Notes under the pieces: generated by a model
What the model saw: the letters and a program-made list of their open reading frames with translations, nothing else
The model's database searches: none
Told to the model about the DNA's origin: nothing
Part shown: positions 35,101 through 43,685 of the stretch, piece after piece
Numbering within the stretch: the stretch's first letter is position 1
Layout: each line of letters begins with the position of its first letter
Assembly: GCA_019420945.1 (NCBI GenBank)
Contig: JAHZGF010000062.1
Location: 1-60,020 of the forward strand
From: Clostridiales bacterium
GTDB taxonomy: Bacteria; Bacillota; Clostridia; Oscillospirales; Oscillospiraceae
Reading direction: 5' to 3'
Length of the DNA stretch: 60,020 nucleotides
Made by a program: the position numbers and the translations under genes

Positions 35101-38100
35101 ATGGAGGAGGTCAAGTGCTAGGCATGGGGAAATCATCCCCCCGCAGCATCACGTCCAAGACGGGCCTTGACAGAAACTCCTCCACGGATAATGTACCACA
35201 ATCCTCCGCACCCGTCAATCCCGACACTGCCCAGCAGGAGGCTTCTCCTGACACCCAGCAGGGCGATACCATCGGCATCCAGTTCCATTCGGAGCCAGGG
35301 ATGACCGAAGGTGGTTGGCCCATCGGAGGCACCCGTTTGAATCAGATGGTTCGCCGTGCAAATGAGGTCGTTTCCCAGGCCCTGGCCTCCCGGGAGCTGA
35401 CACGGGATCAGGTGCAGCAATCCGTTTCCGATCTGCTGACCCGGGAATTCGGAATGACGAGCCGGGACGCCGCCACCCTGGCAGAACAGTTTGGGCGGCA
35501 GTATCAGTCAATCATTGACCAGGGCAGCACCAGACTGTTCCAGGAAATGGACGAGGGCGACGGGGTAAGACAGCCGACCCAGGCCAACAACACCTGGCAG
35601 AACGCCACCCAGATGACCTCTGAGGAACGTGAGATGGCGGGCATGGAGCCCGGCGGTGAAGCATACACCACCCGGTCCGAGGCTTACAGCAACGACCAGG
35701 CCCGGTCCCTGATTGACCGTTTGGGCTGGGATGGGGCCTATCAATACCTGATGCAGAACGACACCTGGAACCCCGCCGATGTCAAGGCGGCGGTTGAGAT
35801 TGGCCGGCATCTGCTGTCTCAGGCCAGAACGGAGACGGACCAGAAGGTCAAAGAGTCCTTGTACGAGCAGGCCGGACAGATTGGCATGAGATACCAGCAG
35901 GACCGCAGCGCCGCCGGACGGTCCCTCCAGGCCTCTGCGCAGTATGCTTCCGACCCGGTGCTGGAGGCGGTTGGCCAGCTGGAAAAGCTGCTGAAGGAAT
36001 CCAAGGCCGGCCAGAAGATGTCGGAGGAGGAGCGTGCCGCTGCCATTGCGGATGCGGCAAAACGTGGTCAGGAATTGCAAGACGTTCTCTCTGCAGAAAA
36101 CAATGTGGATGATCTGGTCTCTTATATCGAGCGCTACGCAAAGGAGCGTGGGATCACCAAGACTGTTGTCCGAGGCAATGTAAAGGACGTTGCCAGATAC
36201 ATCCATGGCAACCTGTCCAACATGACCTCTGAAATGCTTTCAACTCTTGCCAGGGAATCTCTGGATGACTATATCAGTATTAAATATGGAAATCCTGCGT
36301 CTGTTGGCCAGCGTCTGAAAACCATTCTGGTTTTAAACCATCTGTTCAGGCCCATTACCTGGATGCGCAATGTGGTTGGAAACTTTGCTTTTGCCGGCAT
36401 AGATTCAGCCTCCAACGGTCTTGCAACGGCAATGGACGTTTTAATGTCCAAGCGCACTGGAACACGATCCACTGTCACAGGACCGAACTTTTTGAGCAAA
36501 GAAGCCAGGAGCGCCAAGTGGCAAGCATTCAACCAATCCGTCGCCGCTGTCTATCTTGGCCTGAATTTAGACGGTGGAACAAACCGCTATGGACAGACTG
36601 GGACCAGAACTTTCCGGATGAACAGTGAAACCAAGTCGGCAGTTCTAACCAGGACGTTATCCAAGCTGGAGCGCAATCTGAGTTATGCCCTGACATCTTC
36701 TGACCAGTTCTTCAAGGGCGGCGTACAGACTACCCAGCAGGCCAGAATCCAGCATCTGTTGGACTCCGGGCAGATTGACCCGGAGCGTCTTGGCGTAGAT
36801 GTAACCCCCGAGGAATACGCCGCATGGCGTGGCAAGGAGCTGGCAAAGTACCGCACCTTCCAGGATGACTCTACTATGTCCATCGTTTCGCAGGGCATTC
36901 ATGATCTGTTCAATATTGCTGGTATCGGAGACACTGGAGAACGGTTTTATAAAGGCAAGGGAAAAATCAAAGCATTTGGCCTGGGCGATGCGATCATCAC
37001 TTATCCCAAAGTTCCTGGCAATATCGCAAGCAGAGTTTTGGAATACTCTCCCGCCGGACTTGCCAAGGGAATTATAGATATTTCCCGGGTGTTAAAATCA
37101 GGGTCAAAAGCTACCGTTCAGGCCCAGCATAAAGCCGTGTCGGAGTTGGCGAGAGGCATTACGGGCGCAGCGCTGATCGGGATCGCCGCTGTGGCCGCCG
37201 CCAACGGCATCATCCGCTCCACCGACGATGACGACAACCTGGACGAAAAGACGCTGAATCGTGCGGAAGGTGTCAACAGTTTGCAGGTAAATCTGAGCGC
37301 TCTGCTCCGGTTCTGGGCTGAGGACGGAGCAGAATGGCGGCAAGGAGACCGGCTGGTTACGATCGACTTTTTGCAGCCCGTAAATTCCTGGTTGGCGCTC
37401 GGATGTTTTATCAACAGCTATTTTATGGATGGAGAACGGGATGAAGCATACGATGGGCTTACCGCATCCATGAATGCTATGGCAAACTCTATGGAGTCGT
37501 TCCCAGCACTTTCTCTCCTCCAGAACATCAGCGACAATCTGAAATATAGCGGAGACGGGAAAAACGCCATCGTTGCTACCGCAGAAGAAGTCCGTCAAGG
37601 ACTTGCGTCCTCCGTTGTTCCGTCCTTTATCCGCAGCATTGCGACGGCAGCAGACCCATATCAGCGTGTAACCACTTCCGGGCAGTATGGTGCGGTCAGT
37701 TTCTATGATTTTATCAATCAGAAAACGGGAATAAAAGCGGAGTGGTTAAAGGCTTTGGCCGAGTTCTTTGATGGCACTTTAAAGATAGGCGAAACCGCTG
37801 ATACCATCGTCAGTTCCATCCCAATTTTGCGCCAGACCCTGCCCATGAAACTGGACAACTACGGCCAGCCCATGGGCTACACCGGCTCCCGTCCCCTGGA
37901 CGTGGCAAACGCCTTGGTGCTGCCCGGCTCCGTCTACTCCTACAATCAGCGGGAGCTGACCAAGGCCCTTGCAGAGGTCAGCGCATACACCGGAACCATC
38001 AATTTTTATCCCAACCGGAACCCGGTCAAGTCGGTGGAATACGGGGGCACAAACCATGAGATGACCTTCGGGCAGCGGCAGGAGTATCAAAAGACCTACG

Positions 38101-39131
38101 GCACCGTCTACTACGACATGGCCAATGAGCTGATGCAGTCTCAGCAGTGGCAGGACGCCGACCCAATGACCAGAGCGGACATGCTGTCCAAGATTGAGGA
38201 AATCGCATCTGCCCAGGCCCGGGTGAACTTCATGGACTCCATTGGTCAGGATTACAGCGGATCCGACTCCGCAAACCTGATTGCCAAACTGGACGAAATG
38301 GCCGCCGGCGGGGTGGACTTTGCCACCTACTATGACTGGAAGAACCGCATTTCGTCCATGAGTGGTGACACCAAGCAGGACGATCTTCTGAAGGCATTGT
38401 CCGGCAGCGGCCTTTCCGAACAGCAGCAGATCACGGTTTATTTTGACCTTGGCGGATACTCTATCTCTGACAAGAAACTGTCTGAAGGGGCCACAGTCGG
38501 CCTGTACGAGGACGATCTAAAGGTGTGGCGCTATCGGTTTGACCAGGCTGCAAAGGTGGACGGCTGGACGGCCCAACAGATCAGCGACAACCTGATTCTC
38601 CCCTCCATGGATCTATCCACAGAGCAGAAAAATGCACTTGGAAATATGTTCCTGACGGAGTTCCGAACTGTGCCGGATCCCTGGGATGTGGACTACTCCA
38701 GCCCGGATGCCTACATTTTGTCCCAGCTCCCGGACTCTGCCCAGGATCGCTATGAGGCAATCGTTCAGAACTACCTCACCCCCCAGCAGTGGAGCGACAT
38801 CTACAACCGATACAGCGGGTACAAGCGGAAGGACCAGAAGATTGCCGCCATGATGGCCGACGGGTATTCTGAATCCGATGCAAAGAAACTGTACGACTGG
38901 ATGAGCAAGGACATCGACGACAGCTACTATGTTGGGAAGATGTCGGATGCCGCCTTGTACTACTGGCAGAACGGCCTTGGGGCTGAGGACATCATGTCCC
39001 CCAAACAGTGGCTCACACTCACGGAAGAATACGCCGGGGTGGACTACCAGACCGCCCTGGACGCCATGCGGAAAGCAGGCTACACCGAGTATTACGCCTC
39101 CATCTTCGCCAATTGGCTCAGTCACATGTGA
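32124..39131 (+). CDS. Large polyvalent protein with embedded BECR-type nuclease domain
   Basis: 2335 residues, the largest gene here. The N-terminus holds two copies of LEERR-AAQ-NY-PQ (about 2-18 and 42-58), then long helical regions. Gly/Ala-rich hydrophobic stretches (about 545-720) look membrane-active. A compact domain at about 855-995 (AVDHIIDRHGPEGEADTS; VVQFVKKIDGTYYVVEAVTD) resembles phage Barnase-EndoU-ColicinE5-RelE (PBECR) nucleases. The segment near 1325-1480 (LNHLFRPITWMRNVVGNFAF) is typical of large polyvalent proteins. Such proteins are thought to be packaged and injected with the DNA; here that is inference. No catalytic assay can be read from sequence. Confidence 0.8.
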   Translation: MTLEERRAAAQANYKPQYDNRKTSKNRATQSVGASQQTSNPSLEERRSAAQSNYRPQFYAPSEPTTDPSRTARKALFDAEQQEKYLKGTASKFWSKSSSGTTSRTSDTTPNATELNRRYLTLTKQAGILDGIEKNGGQVKSDQYADLVSRFQQAYQDYDAYQKSYADYTSEETTRKRREETQRQLDQQLEAQRSKNLAAQYGYQMPDRYVAQLEQQGAKADQEEIDRLRRQLEQDDGILAGYEQRRETERLMGLDLDSIKSELDAKKAQQEELWQNYLSGTRGISWGATRESLDMDLAREIEDLQNEYNKAYNLQWRQTQGEQYGALANQSDFSANSQYLQSNDPDAMLAQLKQQESELVYRLSNDPNAPASLSTQLNQVQQQIRDYQALQEQIGSTYHDMTGENDAAQRFQYATDQERAVYYYLVNTGRYQEASDYADYLDYNLNERRQAQRVESAQEFARNHPVLSTLASVPQSLVSGVGTLDLIVQRAENANNGKPLDFNTAWQDPYYSANTTRGTIAQDLNEKYGTIDESIPVIGGMGAGNLYQIGTSALDSAAVLALTAATGIPPIAGTSLLGGAAATAASHDAHNRGLSDSQAIATGIMAGIWETMFEYVSIDNLLKPSVSAGSLRSALGAAAKQAGIEASEEFLTTAANTLSDLAINGDHSQIMGDYQRYLAQGDSASQAAAKTFGSALNTALQDALAGAISGGVMGGGKVAGVTLLPTRTTSTQIQASPAVEQAQALASRMEAEAASARAAEGHGQTVETLPMATQQSQGEGQQVEMLPMAEQPATRQIETLPMVNTEDSGLYTTSVDTDPSTHTPEENARIQEYTRSTDSKIVSFINRVLGLKNRNYRNKTYLNIAPVSERAAADVQTLTGVDATGFTHELTGRAVDHIIDRHGPEGEADTSMRDFNDIARIGYVLEHYDFADILRNKDGSVRTTNSYRMADNSTAPVVQFVKKIDGTYYVVEAVTDSKAHHLGIISAYMTKTNGGGQVLGMGKSSPRSITSKTGLDRNSSTDNVPQSSAPVNPDTAQQEASPDTQQGDTIGIQFHSEPGMTEGGWPIGGTRLNQMVRRANEVVSQALASRELTRDQVQQSVSDLLTREFGMTSRDAATLAEQFGRQYQSIIDQGSTRLFQEMDEGDGVRQPTQANNTWQNATQMTSEEREMAGMEPGGEAYTTRSEAYSNDQARSLIDRLGWDGAYQYLMQNDTWNPADVKAAVEIGRHLLSQARTETDQKVKESLYEQAGQIGMRYQQDRSAAGRSLQASAQYASDPVLEAVGQLEKLLKESKAGQKMSEEERAAAIADAAKRGQELQDVLSAENNVDDLVSYIERYAKERGITKTVVRGNVKDVARYIHGNLSNMTSEMLSTLARESLDDYISIKYGNPASVGQRLKTILVLNHLFRPITWMRNVVGNFAFAGIDSASNGLATAMDVLMSKRTGTRSTVTGPNFLSKEARSAKWQAFNQSVAAVYLGLNLDGGTNRYGQTGTRTFRMNSETKSAVLTRTLSKLERNLSYALTSSDQFFKGGVQTTQQARIQHLLDSGQIDPERLGVDVTPEEYAAWRGKELAKYRTFQDDSTMSIVSQGIHDLFNIAGIGDTGERFYKGKGKIKAFGLGDAIITYPKVPGNIASRVLEYSPAGLAKGIIDISRVLKSGSKATVQAQHKAVSELARGITGAALIGIAAVAAANGIIRSTDDDDNLDEKTLNRAEGVNSLQVNLSALLRFWAEDGAEWRQGDRLVTIDFLQPVNSWLALGCFINSYFMDGERDEAYDGLTASMNAMANSMESFPALSLLQNISDNLKYSGDGKNAIVATAEEVRQGLASSVVPSFIRSIATAADPYQRVTTSGQYGAVSFYDFINQKTGIKAEWLKALAEFFDGTLKIGETADTIVSSIPILRQTLPMKLDNYGQPMGYTGSRPLDVANALVLPGSVYSYNQRELTKALAEVSAYTGTINFYPNRNPVKSVEYGGTNHEMTFGQRQEYQKTYGTVYYDMANELMQSQQWQDADPMTRADMLSKIEEIASAQARVNFMDSIGQDYSGSDSANLIAKLDEMAAGGVDFATYYDWKNRISSMSGDTKQDDLLKALSGSGLSEQQQITVYFDLGGYSISDKKLSEGATVGLYEDDLKVWRYRFDQAAKVDGWTAQQISDNLILPSMDLSTEQKNALGNMFLTEFRTVPDPWDVDYSSPDAYILSQLPDSAQDRYEAIVQNYLTPQQWSDIYNRYSGYKRKDQKIAAMMADGYSESDAKKLYDWMSKDIDDSYYVGKMSDAALYYWQNGLGAEDIMSPKQWLTLTEEYAGVDYQTALDAMRKAGYTEYYASIFANWLSHM

Positions 39132-39133
39132 CA

Positions 39134-39176
39134 AAAGAAGAAGGAACGGGGTTTATGATCCCGTTCCTTCTTCTTT
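39134..39176. terminator. Bidirectional terminator between late and early blocks
   Basis: A 17-base perfect stem (AAAGAAGAAGGAACGGG and complement) with a nine-base loop, flanked by A and T runs, separates the convergent late and early operons. Confidence 0.92.
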
Positions 39177-39448
39177 CATTTTCTGTTTCTTTCGGGGGGA
39201 TTATTCTCAACCCAAAACTCGTATCGCTTTTCCCAAGGCAAATAGTCCGGCCCGAAAATCCGGCGCTGCTGCTGGTCGATCTTGTCCCGTATGTAATCAG
39301 ATTCCGGGTTCTTTGTCAGGGCCTCCAAATACTCCGGGAAGCGATTGTTGAATTCTACCGAAATTGTGGTCAGCCGATCCTTGCCAAATCCGTACAGGTC
39401 ATTCAGCACCCCAGCCATCACGTCCAGGGTGATCTGGGCCGTCCACAT
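39176..39448 (-). CDS. Hypothetical phage protein, end of early operon
   Basis: 90 residues. Helical N-terminus and an aromatic, charged C-terminus (YLPWEKRYEFWVENNPPERN). No family recognised. The frame stays open for 19 codons upstream without another standard start. Last gene of the leftward early operon, its stop touching the shared terminator. Confidence 0.6.
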   Translation of the reverse strand: MWTAQITLDVMAGVLNDLYGFGKDRLTTISVEFNNRFPEYLEALTKNPESDYIRDKIDQQQRRIFGPDYLPWEKRYEFWVENNPPERNRK

Positions 39449-39505
39449 TTTGATGATCAGCTCCCGGGCCTCCGCTGACGCTGCCGCTGTTCCAGATACC
39501 CGTTT

Positions 39506-39928
39506 TTATGCTTCGGTATGCTTCGTCCCATGCTCTCCCTCCAGTTCGATCAGAAACGCCAGATTGCAGGCCATATGCCACAGGTGTGGTAGGCCGCTCT
39601 CCTCGTCCTGTTCCGTTCCACTCAAATACGCCAGCCAGTGCCGGTAAAGGGCGTCCCGGTACCGCTGCGGCTCCACACGACGCCAGTTCTCCGGGTCGTG
39701 GTACTTGTTACACCCGTACTCCCGGATGGCTGTCACGGCGTTTATAAGGCTCACAGGGCAAAGAGTAGGCCTTGGCTTTCCAGCATCTGATTTTGCCTCT
39801 TGGTTTTCTGCCGGAATCCAGTTTGACGGATTCACCACCTTTACTCCGTAAAACGACCCACAAATGCAATTTTTGCAGAACTTTGTTTTTCTTCTTCCGC
39901 AGTTTTCGCAATTCTTTTCCACAATCAC
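39506..39928 (-). CDS. dATP/dGTP diphosphohydrolase-like protein with zinc ribbon
   Basis: 140 residues. An N-terminal Cys cluster (CENCGRRKTKFCKNC) is followed by a domain with SDAGKPRPTLCPVSL, REYGCNKYHDPENW and YRHWLAYLSG, the pattern of the phage dATP/dGTP diphosphohydrolase N-terminal family. Members can change the nucleotide pool during infection. No PurZ or other modified-base gene is seen in the prophage, so a link to 2-aminoadenine DNA is not supported. Confidence 0.7.
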   Translation of the reverse strand: MIVEKNCENCGRRKTKFCKNCICGSFYGVKVVNPSNWIPAENQEAKSDAGKPRPTLCPVSLINAVTAIREYGCNKYHDPENWRRVEPQRYRDALYRHWLAYLSGTEQDEESGLPHLWHMACNLAFLIELEGEHGTKHTEA

Positions 39929-40004
39929 ACCTCAAACTTTCAAATTTTATCGCAATTATTCTAAGTGCAGTTTGAATTAAGCTAACAATGAGCAAAGTGC
40001 TTGC

Positions 40005-40319
40005 TTATTTTGGCGGTTCTTCTTCCATCTTTGCGCCACAGTTGCAGTACGGCTCTATCTTTTCTTCAAATCTGCCACACCTTGAGCATCTGTACCCTCT
40101 AATCATGATGTACGGGTCTCTTTCTTTCAGTATGTCCTGCATCTCGTCGCATACCTCAATCCACTTCCCATGCACCACCGGCGCAACGTCGGCTGATGGT
40201 ATACTGTAAATGTCTATATCTTCCGTGCAATATCCGTCGAACTCTCCATCCTCATCACAAATCAAAGATGCGTTCGCCAGCATATCTATCACTTTTTCAC
40301 GTTCAATATAATCAGCCAT
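40005..40319 (-). CDS. Phage zinc-ribbon protein
   Basis: 104 residues. N-terminal helical part (YIEREKVIDMLANASLIC) and a C-terminal zinc ribbon with CSRCGRFEE and YCNCGAKM. A frequent prophage protein type of unknown role. Confidence 0.7.
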   Translation of the reverse strand: MADYIEREKVIDMLANASLICDEDGEFDGYCTEDIDIYSIPSADVAPVVHGKWIEVCDEMQDILKERDPYIMIRGYRCSRCGRFEEKIEPYCNCGAKMEEEPPK

Positions 40320-40321
40320 TC

Positions 40322-40801
40322 TTATTCATCCTTCCCATCACGCCACCGCTTGATAGCGTTCAGAGCCTCAGTCTTGCTTTTCAGCAGGATTGCCGTGTTG
40401 ACCTCCTCAATGCAGTTCTCCGCCTTCTCTGCCCTGGCCTCTGATTCATCGGCTCGCTTCTTCTCTTTCGCCCATTCCTTAGAGAGTGAATCATGAGATT
40501 TCATCAAATCGCTTTCTGTGACTGCAAGAGCTTCTTCTCTCCAATGGTCACGATCTTTCTCAGCCTCTCTTGCTCTATCTCTCCAATAATGCGTTTCGCT
40601 GTGTTCTCTGAACGAGGATTCCTCCCTGGATTTGTTTTCTGCCTCCGCAGCCTCTGCACGGGCAAGCAGTTCGGTCATTGCTCTTGTTAAATCGTCCACC
40701 AGCAAATCAACCAGAAGCTCTCCAACTCCAATTATCGGGTGCTTCTCCGCCCATTTTTCTGCTGCTCTCTTTGCCTCTTCTATCAGCTCCTTGTAGTCCA
40801 T
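40322..40801 (-). CDS. Coiled-coil phage protein
   Basis: 159 residues, charged heptad-rich helix over about 50-140. The N-terminus (EEAKRAAEKWAEKHPIIGVG) may be a short domain. Unknown function. Two bases separate it from the zinc-ribbon gene below. Confidence 0.65.
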   Translation of the reverse strand: MDYKELIEEAKRAAEKWAEKHPIIGVGELLVDLLVDDLTRAMTELLARAEAAEAENKSREESSFREHSETHYWRDRAREAEKDRDHWREEALAVTESDLMKSHDSLSKEWAKEKKRADESEARAEKAENCIEEVNTAILLKSKTEALNAIKRWRDGKDE

Positions 40802-40802
40802 G

Positions 40803-40982
40803 TCAGTCCTCCCTAACGCAAAACAACTTGCAAAATGGTCTTGGCAGCTCTTCGTTCACGATTTTCTTTTTTGCGGTGCACCATGTTTTTCTGCCTACGC
40901 AAAAAGTCGGAAGATCGAGGTGCCGAAGGCGGGAACAGAACGAGCACTTTCTATGCTTGTTCCTCCATTCCTTAACGGTCAC
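40803..40982 (-). CDS. Small Cys-rich phage protein
   Basis: 59 residues starting with GTG at 40982, seven bases after GAGGGGG. Two Cys pairs, CSFC and CVGRKTWC, suggest a zinc knuckle. Translation probably couples to the gene before it, whose stop lies six bases upstream. The same frame is open further upstream, but that part overlaps a better-supported gene. Confidence 0.55.
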   Translation of the reverse strand: MTVKEWRNKHRKCSFCSRLRHLDLPTFCVGRKTWCTAKKKIVNEELPRPFCKLFCVRED

Positions 40983-40987
40983 TCCGC

Positions 40988-41563
40988 TCACCCCCTCAAC
41001 CGCTTTTCCAGCATGGACCAGGCTTCCGTCATAAAAGGCCGTCCGCACTTGGGACAAAATTTGTATTGTGGCTCCCATTTGTCCCCAACACAAGAATTGC
41101 ATGGCTCGTCTGTCAACGACAAATCGTCGTGACGACAATTAAAGCATTTCTCAGTTTTGCAAAAATAGCACGGCTCCCACGCCGCACGGTCAATGTGGGC
41201 GGGCGGATAGGCGTAGGCAAGCCAGGTCTTTCCGTATTCACTAACGAGTTTTAAATCTCCGTCCGTGAACTCGATTGCATATTTAGATAGAGTGTCAACG
41301 ATGGCCCACTTGTTATATTTTGGCGCATCAATTACTTCAATCCAAACAACTTCTTCGATCTTCTCTCGCAGTTGCTCCAGGATGAGCGGTTCGCCGTGCG
41401 GAATCAGTCTAAGCGCCTCCACCACCGTCTCCCGATACTCCACCTTCTCCCGGAGCGCCGCCATCTGTTCCGGCGGCACACCGTTTTTCTGGCCGTGATC
41501 CAGGTTTATCCGAGCCTGTATCAGCTCTTTGAGTGCTCTTTTGAGTGCTTCTTTATGCGTCAT
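40988..41563 (-). CDS. Phage protein with zinc-ribbon segments
   Basis: 191 residues. Helical N-terminus (KEALKRALKELIQARINLDH), an Arg/Glu middle, and a Cys-rich C-terminus: CYFCKTEKCFNC, CNSC and FCPKCGRPF. ATG 41563 has GGGAG upstream at good distance; an in-frame GTG at 41572 does not. Unknown role. Confidence 0.65.
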   Translation of the reverse strand: MTHKEALKRALKELIQARINLDHGQKNGVPPEQMAALREKVEYRETVVEALRLIPHGEPLILEQLREKIEEVVWIEVIDAPKYNKWAIVDTLSKYAIEFTDGDLKLVSEYGKTWLAYAYPPAHIDRAAWEPCYFCKTEKCFNCRHDDLSLTDEPCNSCVGDKWEPQYKFCPKCGRPFMTEAWSMLEKRLRG

Positions 41564-41813
41564 GGTTTTCACTCCCCATAGCTTTCTTCATGGCCTCTAT
41601 GCACTGTTGGCACTTCATGTACTCTCCCGGAAGCCATGCGTCAAAAAGTTTGCATTTCGGAACGCTTCTTTCCCTTGGTGCTTTCTTTCCATGCGTCCTG
41701 TCTCTGTGGGTATGGTACTTGCAAATTTCGTTGCCCCAAAAGTCCCCGGCATATTCGCAAGTAAGTTCTTTCCCTCTGTCACATGGGATTTCATGCTCAA
41801 CCGTTATTTTCAT
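41553..41813 (-). CDS. Small Cys-rich phage protein
   Basis: 86 residues with scattered Cys/His (CDRGKELTC, CKYHTHRDRTH, MKCQQC), probably metal-binding. GGAGG precedes the ATG, which overlaps the 3' end of the Lar-like gene by 17 bases. Confidence 0.6.
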   Translation of the reverse strand: MKITVEHEIPCDRGKELTCEYAGDFWGNEICKYHTHRDRTHGKKAPRERSVPKCKLFDAWLPGEYMKCQQCIEAMKKAMGSENHDA

Positions 41814-42153
41814 GTTCCATTGCCTCCAGTTCGTTGATCTGCTCCATGGTCAGGATTGGAGCACGGGCATTCCAGTTCTCTACAAGCTGTCTTTCCGCTT
41901 CTCCGCATTCATCATCGCCGACTATATCAACTACGTTGGATATAAGCCCGCACCCATCGCACACGATGTATAGATAAGTGTCAGGTACGCTTCCAACATA
42001 TCCAAGTGTATCTGGGTCATAAATGTTATGGCCATCTCCTGTAATGGTCAAATCTTCTCCGTGGCACATTGGGCACGGCAACAGCTCCCCTCGCTCCGTG
42101 ATCTGTCTCTGGGCCTCCTTGTCGCCCAGCATGGCCCTTTGCTCTGTTGTCAT
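41797..42153 (-). CDS. Lar-family restriction alleviation-like protein
   Basis: 118 residues. The pattern LLPCPMCHG, YIVCDGCGL and AERQLVENWNARAP matches the Lar/RAP family of small zinc proteins, named for easing type I restriction in Rac prophage. Its ATG overlaps the methyltransferase stop (ATGA), so both anti-restriction candidates are translated together. Many Lar-like phage proteins are untested. Confidence 0.75.
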   Translation of the reverse strand: MTTEQRAMLGDKEAQRQITERGELLPCPMCHGEDLTITGDGHNIYDPDTLGYVGSVPDTYLYIVCDGCGLISNVVDIVGDDECGEAERQLVENWNARAPILTMEQINELEAMEHENNG

Positions 42154-43685
42154 ACCGCAGACACCATCCTTTCCAATTCATCCATGGTTTCGATCTGAGC
42201 GCCGCACCACTCCGGAAGGTTTGCCCGGACCAGCGCTTCCGCAAAGGGTGGCGGAACAGCGTTTCCGCATCGGGCCACCTGCTTGCTCTTTCCGTAGTGA
42301 TTTCCCTTGTAATCCCGGTCAATGATGTAATCCAGCGGGAACCCGTTGGCCGCATACAGCTCCCGGGGCGTCAGCATCCGCAGCCCGATGTCTGCAATGT
42401 ACCAATCCGCCCCGCCGATGCGCAGCAGAAGCACCTCATTCTCCCCCAGGTCATAGCCGCAGTAAGTATTGAGCAGTTTCCGCACCTCCGGCCACCGGCC
42501 CAGTGATCCGTCGACCTGCCGGATCATGGTCTGCACCACTCCCATCTGCCCCGCACTGGTGGTCACGGTGTGCAGTGGGGTCTCCGGGTGCTGGCCCAGA
42601 TCCTGACCTTTGAATTTGACCACATGGGCTACACAGAGCCCCTCCCGGTCATTGGCTGTCACCGTATGGGCAGGCTCCCGGATACTCTGCCCGTGCTGGT
42701 CGTTCCCGTAGTATTTGACCAATGTGGGTGCCATCAGGCCATAGCGATTGGCGGCATCCACCGTACAGATGGGCGCCCCTATCATCTGCCCTCTGACGGA
42801 TTCCGTCTGCTCCGTGTGATACTGGATCAGTGCCGGGGTTATCATTCCATTGGAAAACCGAACCAGGTAAGGCTGCCGGCAGTGCAGCACAAACTTGTCC
42901 AGCCCCCTAGCCACCCGACGCATGGTGTTGGGCCGCAGGGGACGCTGAGCCGCCAGGCCAAAGCGCTCCCTGATCTCCTCTTTACTGGAAAAGATAGACG
43001 GGCAAGGCAGCGACCAGTCAATGATCTCCGCAGCGCTGCGCCAGGGTTTACACTTCCCGGTGCGAACCTCCTGGCTGTCTTTGGGGGCATGGGTACGCTC
43101 CGGCCAGACCACGGGCCTGCCGTCACACCGGGCGATCAGGAAGAAGCGCTTCCGGATGGTAGGGGCTCCATAGTCTGCCGCCACCAGCTCACGCCACTGC
43201 ACTTCATACCCCAACGCTTCCAGCTGAGAGACGAATTTCCGGAAGGTCTCCCCCGCCTTTCGCTTGACTGGCTTACCCTTCCGCACCGGCCCCCAGGTCT
43301 GAAATTCTTCCACATTCTCCAAAATGATGACCCTGGGGCGCACAGTCCCGGCCCACCGGAGCGCAATCCAGGCAAGGCCCCGGATATGCTTATCCACCGG
43401 CTTGCCCCCCTTTGCCTTGGAAAAGTGCTTGCAGTCCGGCGAGAACCAGGCCAGCCCCACAGGTCTGCCGTGGCATACTTTCCGAGGGTCTATATCCCAC
43501 ACACTTTCACAGTAATGAACCGTGTGGGGATGATTCGTTTTGTGCATCAGGATGGCGTCCGGGTCGTGATTGACCGCAATCGTCACCGGCCTTCCGGATG
43601 CCAGCTCAATTCCCGTGGAGGCTCCGCCGCCCCCGGCAAAGTTGTCCACGATGATTTCATCAAAAATATTTGTCTGTCCTGTCAT
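42150..43685 (-). CDS. DNA (cytosine-5) methyltransferase
   Basis: 511 residues. Motif I FAGGGGASTGIE (16-27), catalytic motif IV SPDCKHFS with C85 (an SPDC form instead of the usual PPC), motif VI ENVEEF (123-128) and motif VIII TIRKRFFLIAR are present. The target domain follows motif VIII as usual. No cognate endonuclease is adjacent, so it is an orphan methylase that probably shields phage DNA from restriction. Confidence 0.93.
   Translation of the reverse strand: MTGQTNIFDEIIVDNFAGGGGASTGIELASGRPVTIAVNHDPDAILMHKTNHPHTVHYCESVWDIDPRKVCHGRPVGLAWFSPDCKHFSKAKGGKPVDKHIRGLAWIALRWAGTVRPRVIILENVEEFQTWGPVRKGKPVKRKAGETFRKFVSQLEALGYEVQWRELVAADYGAPTIRKRFFLIARCDGRPVVWPERTHAPKDSQEVRTGKCKPWRSAAEIIDWSLPCPSIFSSKEEIRERFGLAAQRPLRPNTMRRVARGLDKFVLHCRQPYLVRFSNGMITPALIQYHTEQTESVRGQMIGAPICTVDAANRYGLMAPTLVKYYGNDQHGQSIREPAHTVTANDREGLCVAHVVKFKGQDLGQHPETPLHTVTTSAGQMGVVQTMIRQVDGSLGRWPEVRKLLNTYCGYDLGENEVLLLRIGGADWYIADIGLRMLTPRELYAANGFPLDYIIDRDYKGNHYGKSKQVARCGNAVPPPFAEALVRANLPEWCGAQIETMDELERMVSAV

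Noticed and set aside
39506..39928. Evidence for a 2-aminoadenine (Z) phage genome
   Set aside because: No phage PurZ, DatZ or matching polymerase is present; the purA at 2420 is the host gene with standard motifs and far from the prophage.
40983..41138. N-terminal extension of the small Cys-rich gene at 40803
   Set aside because: The frame is open, but it overlaps the well-supported 191-residue gene and lacks a ribosome site; the GTG at 40982 fits the operon better.
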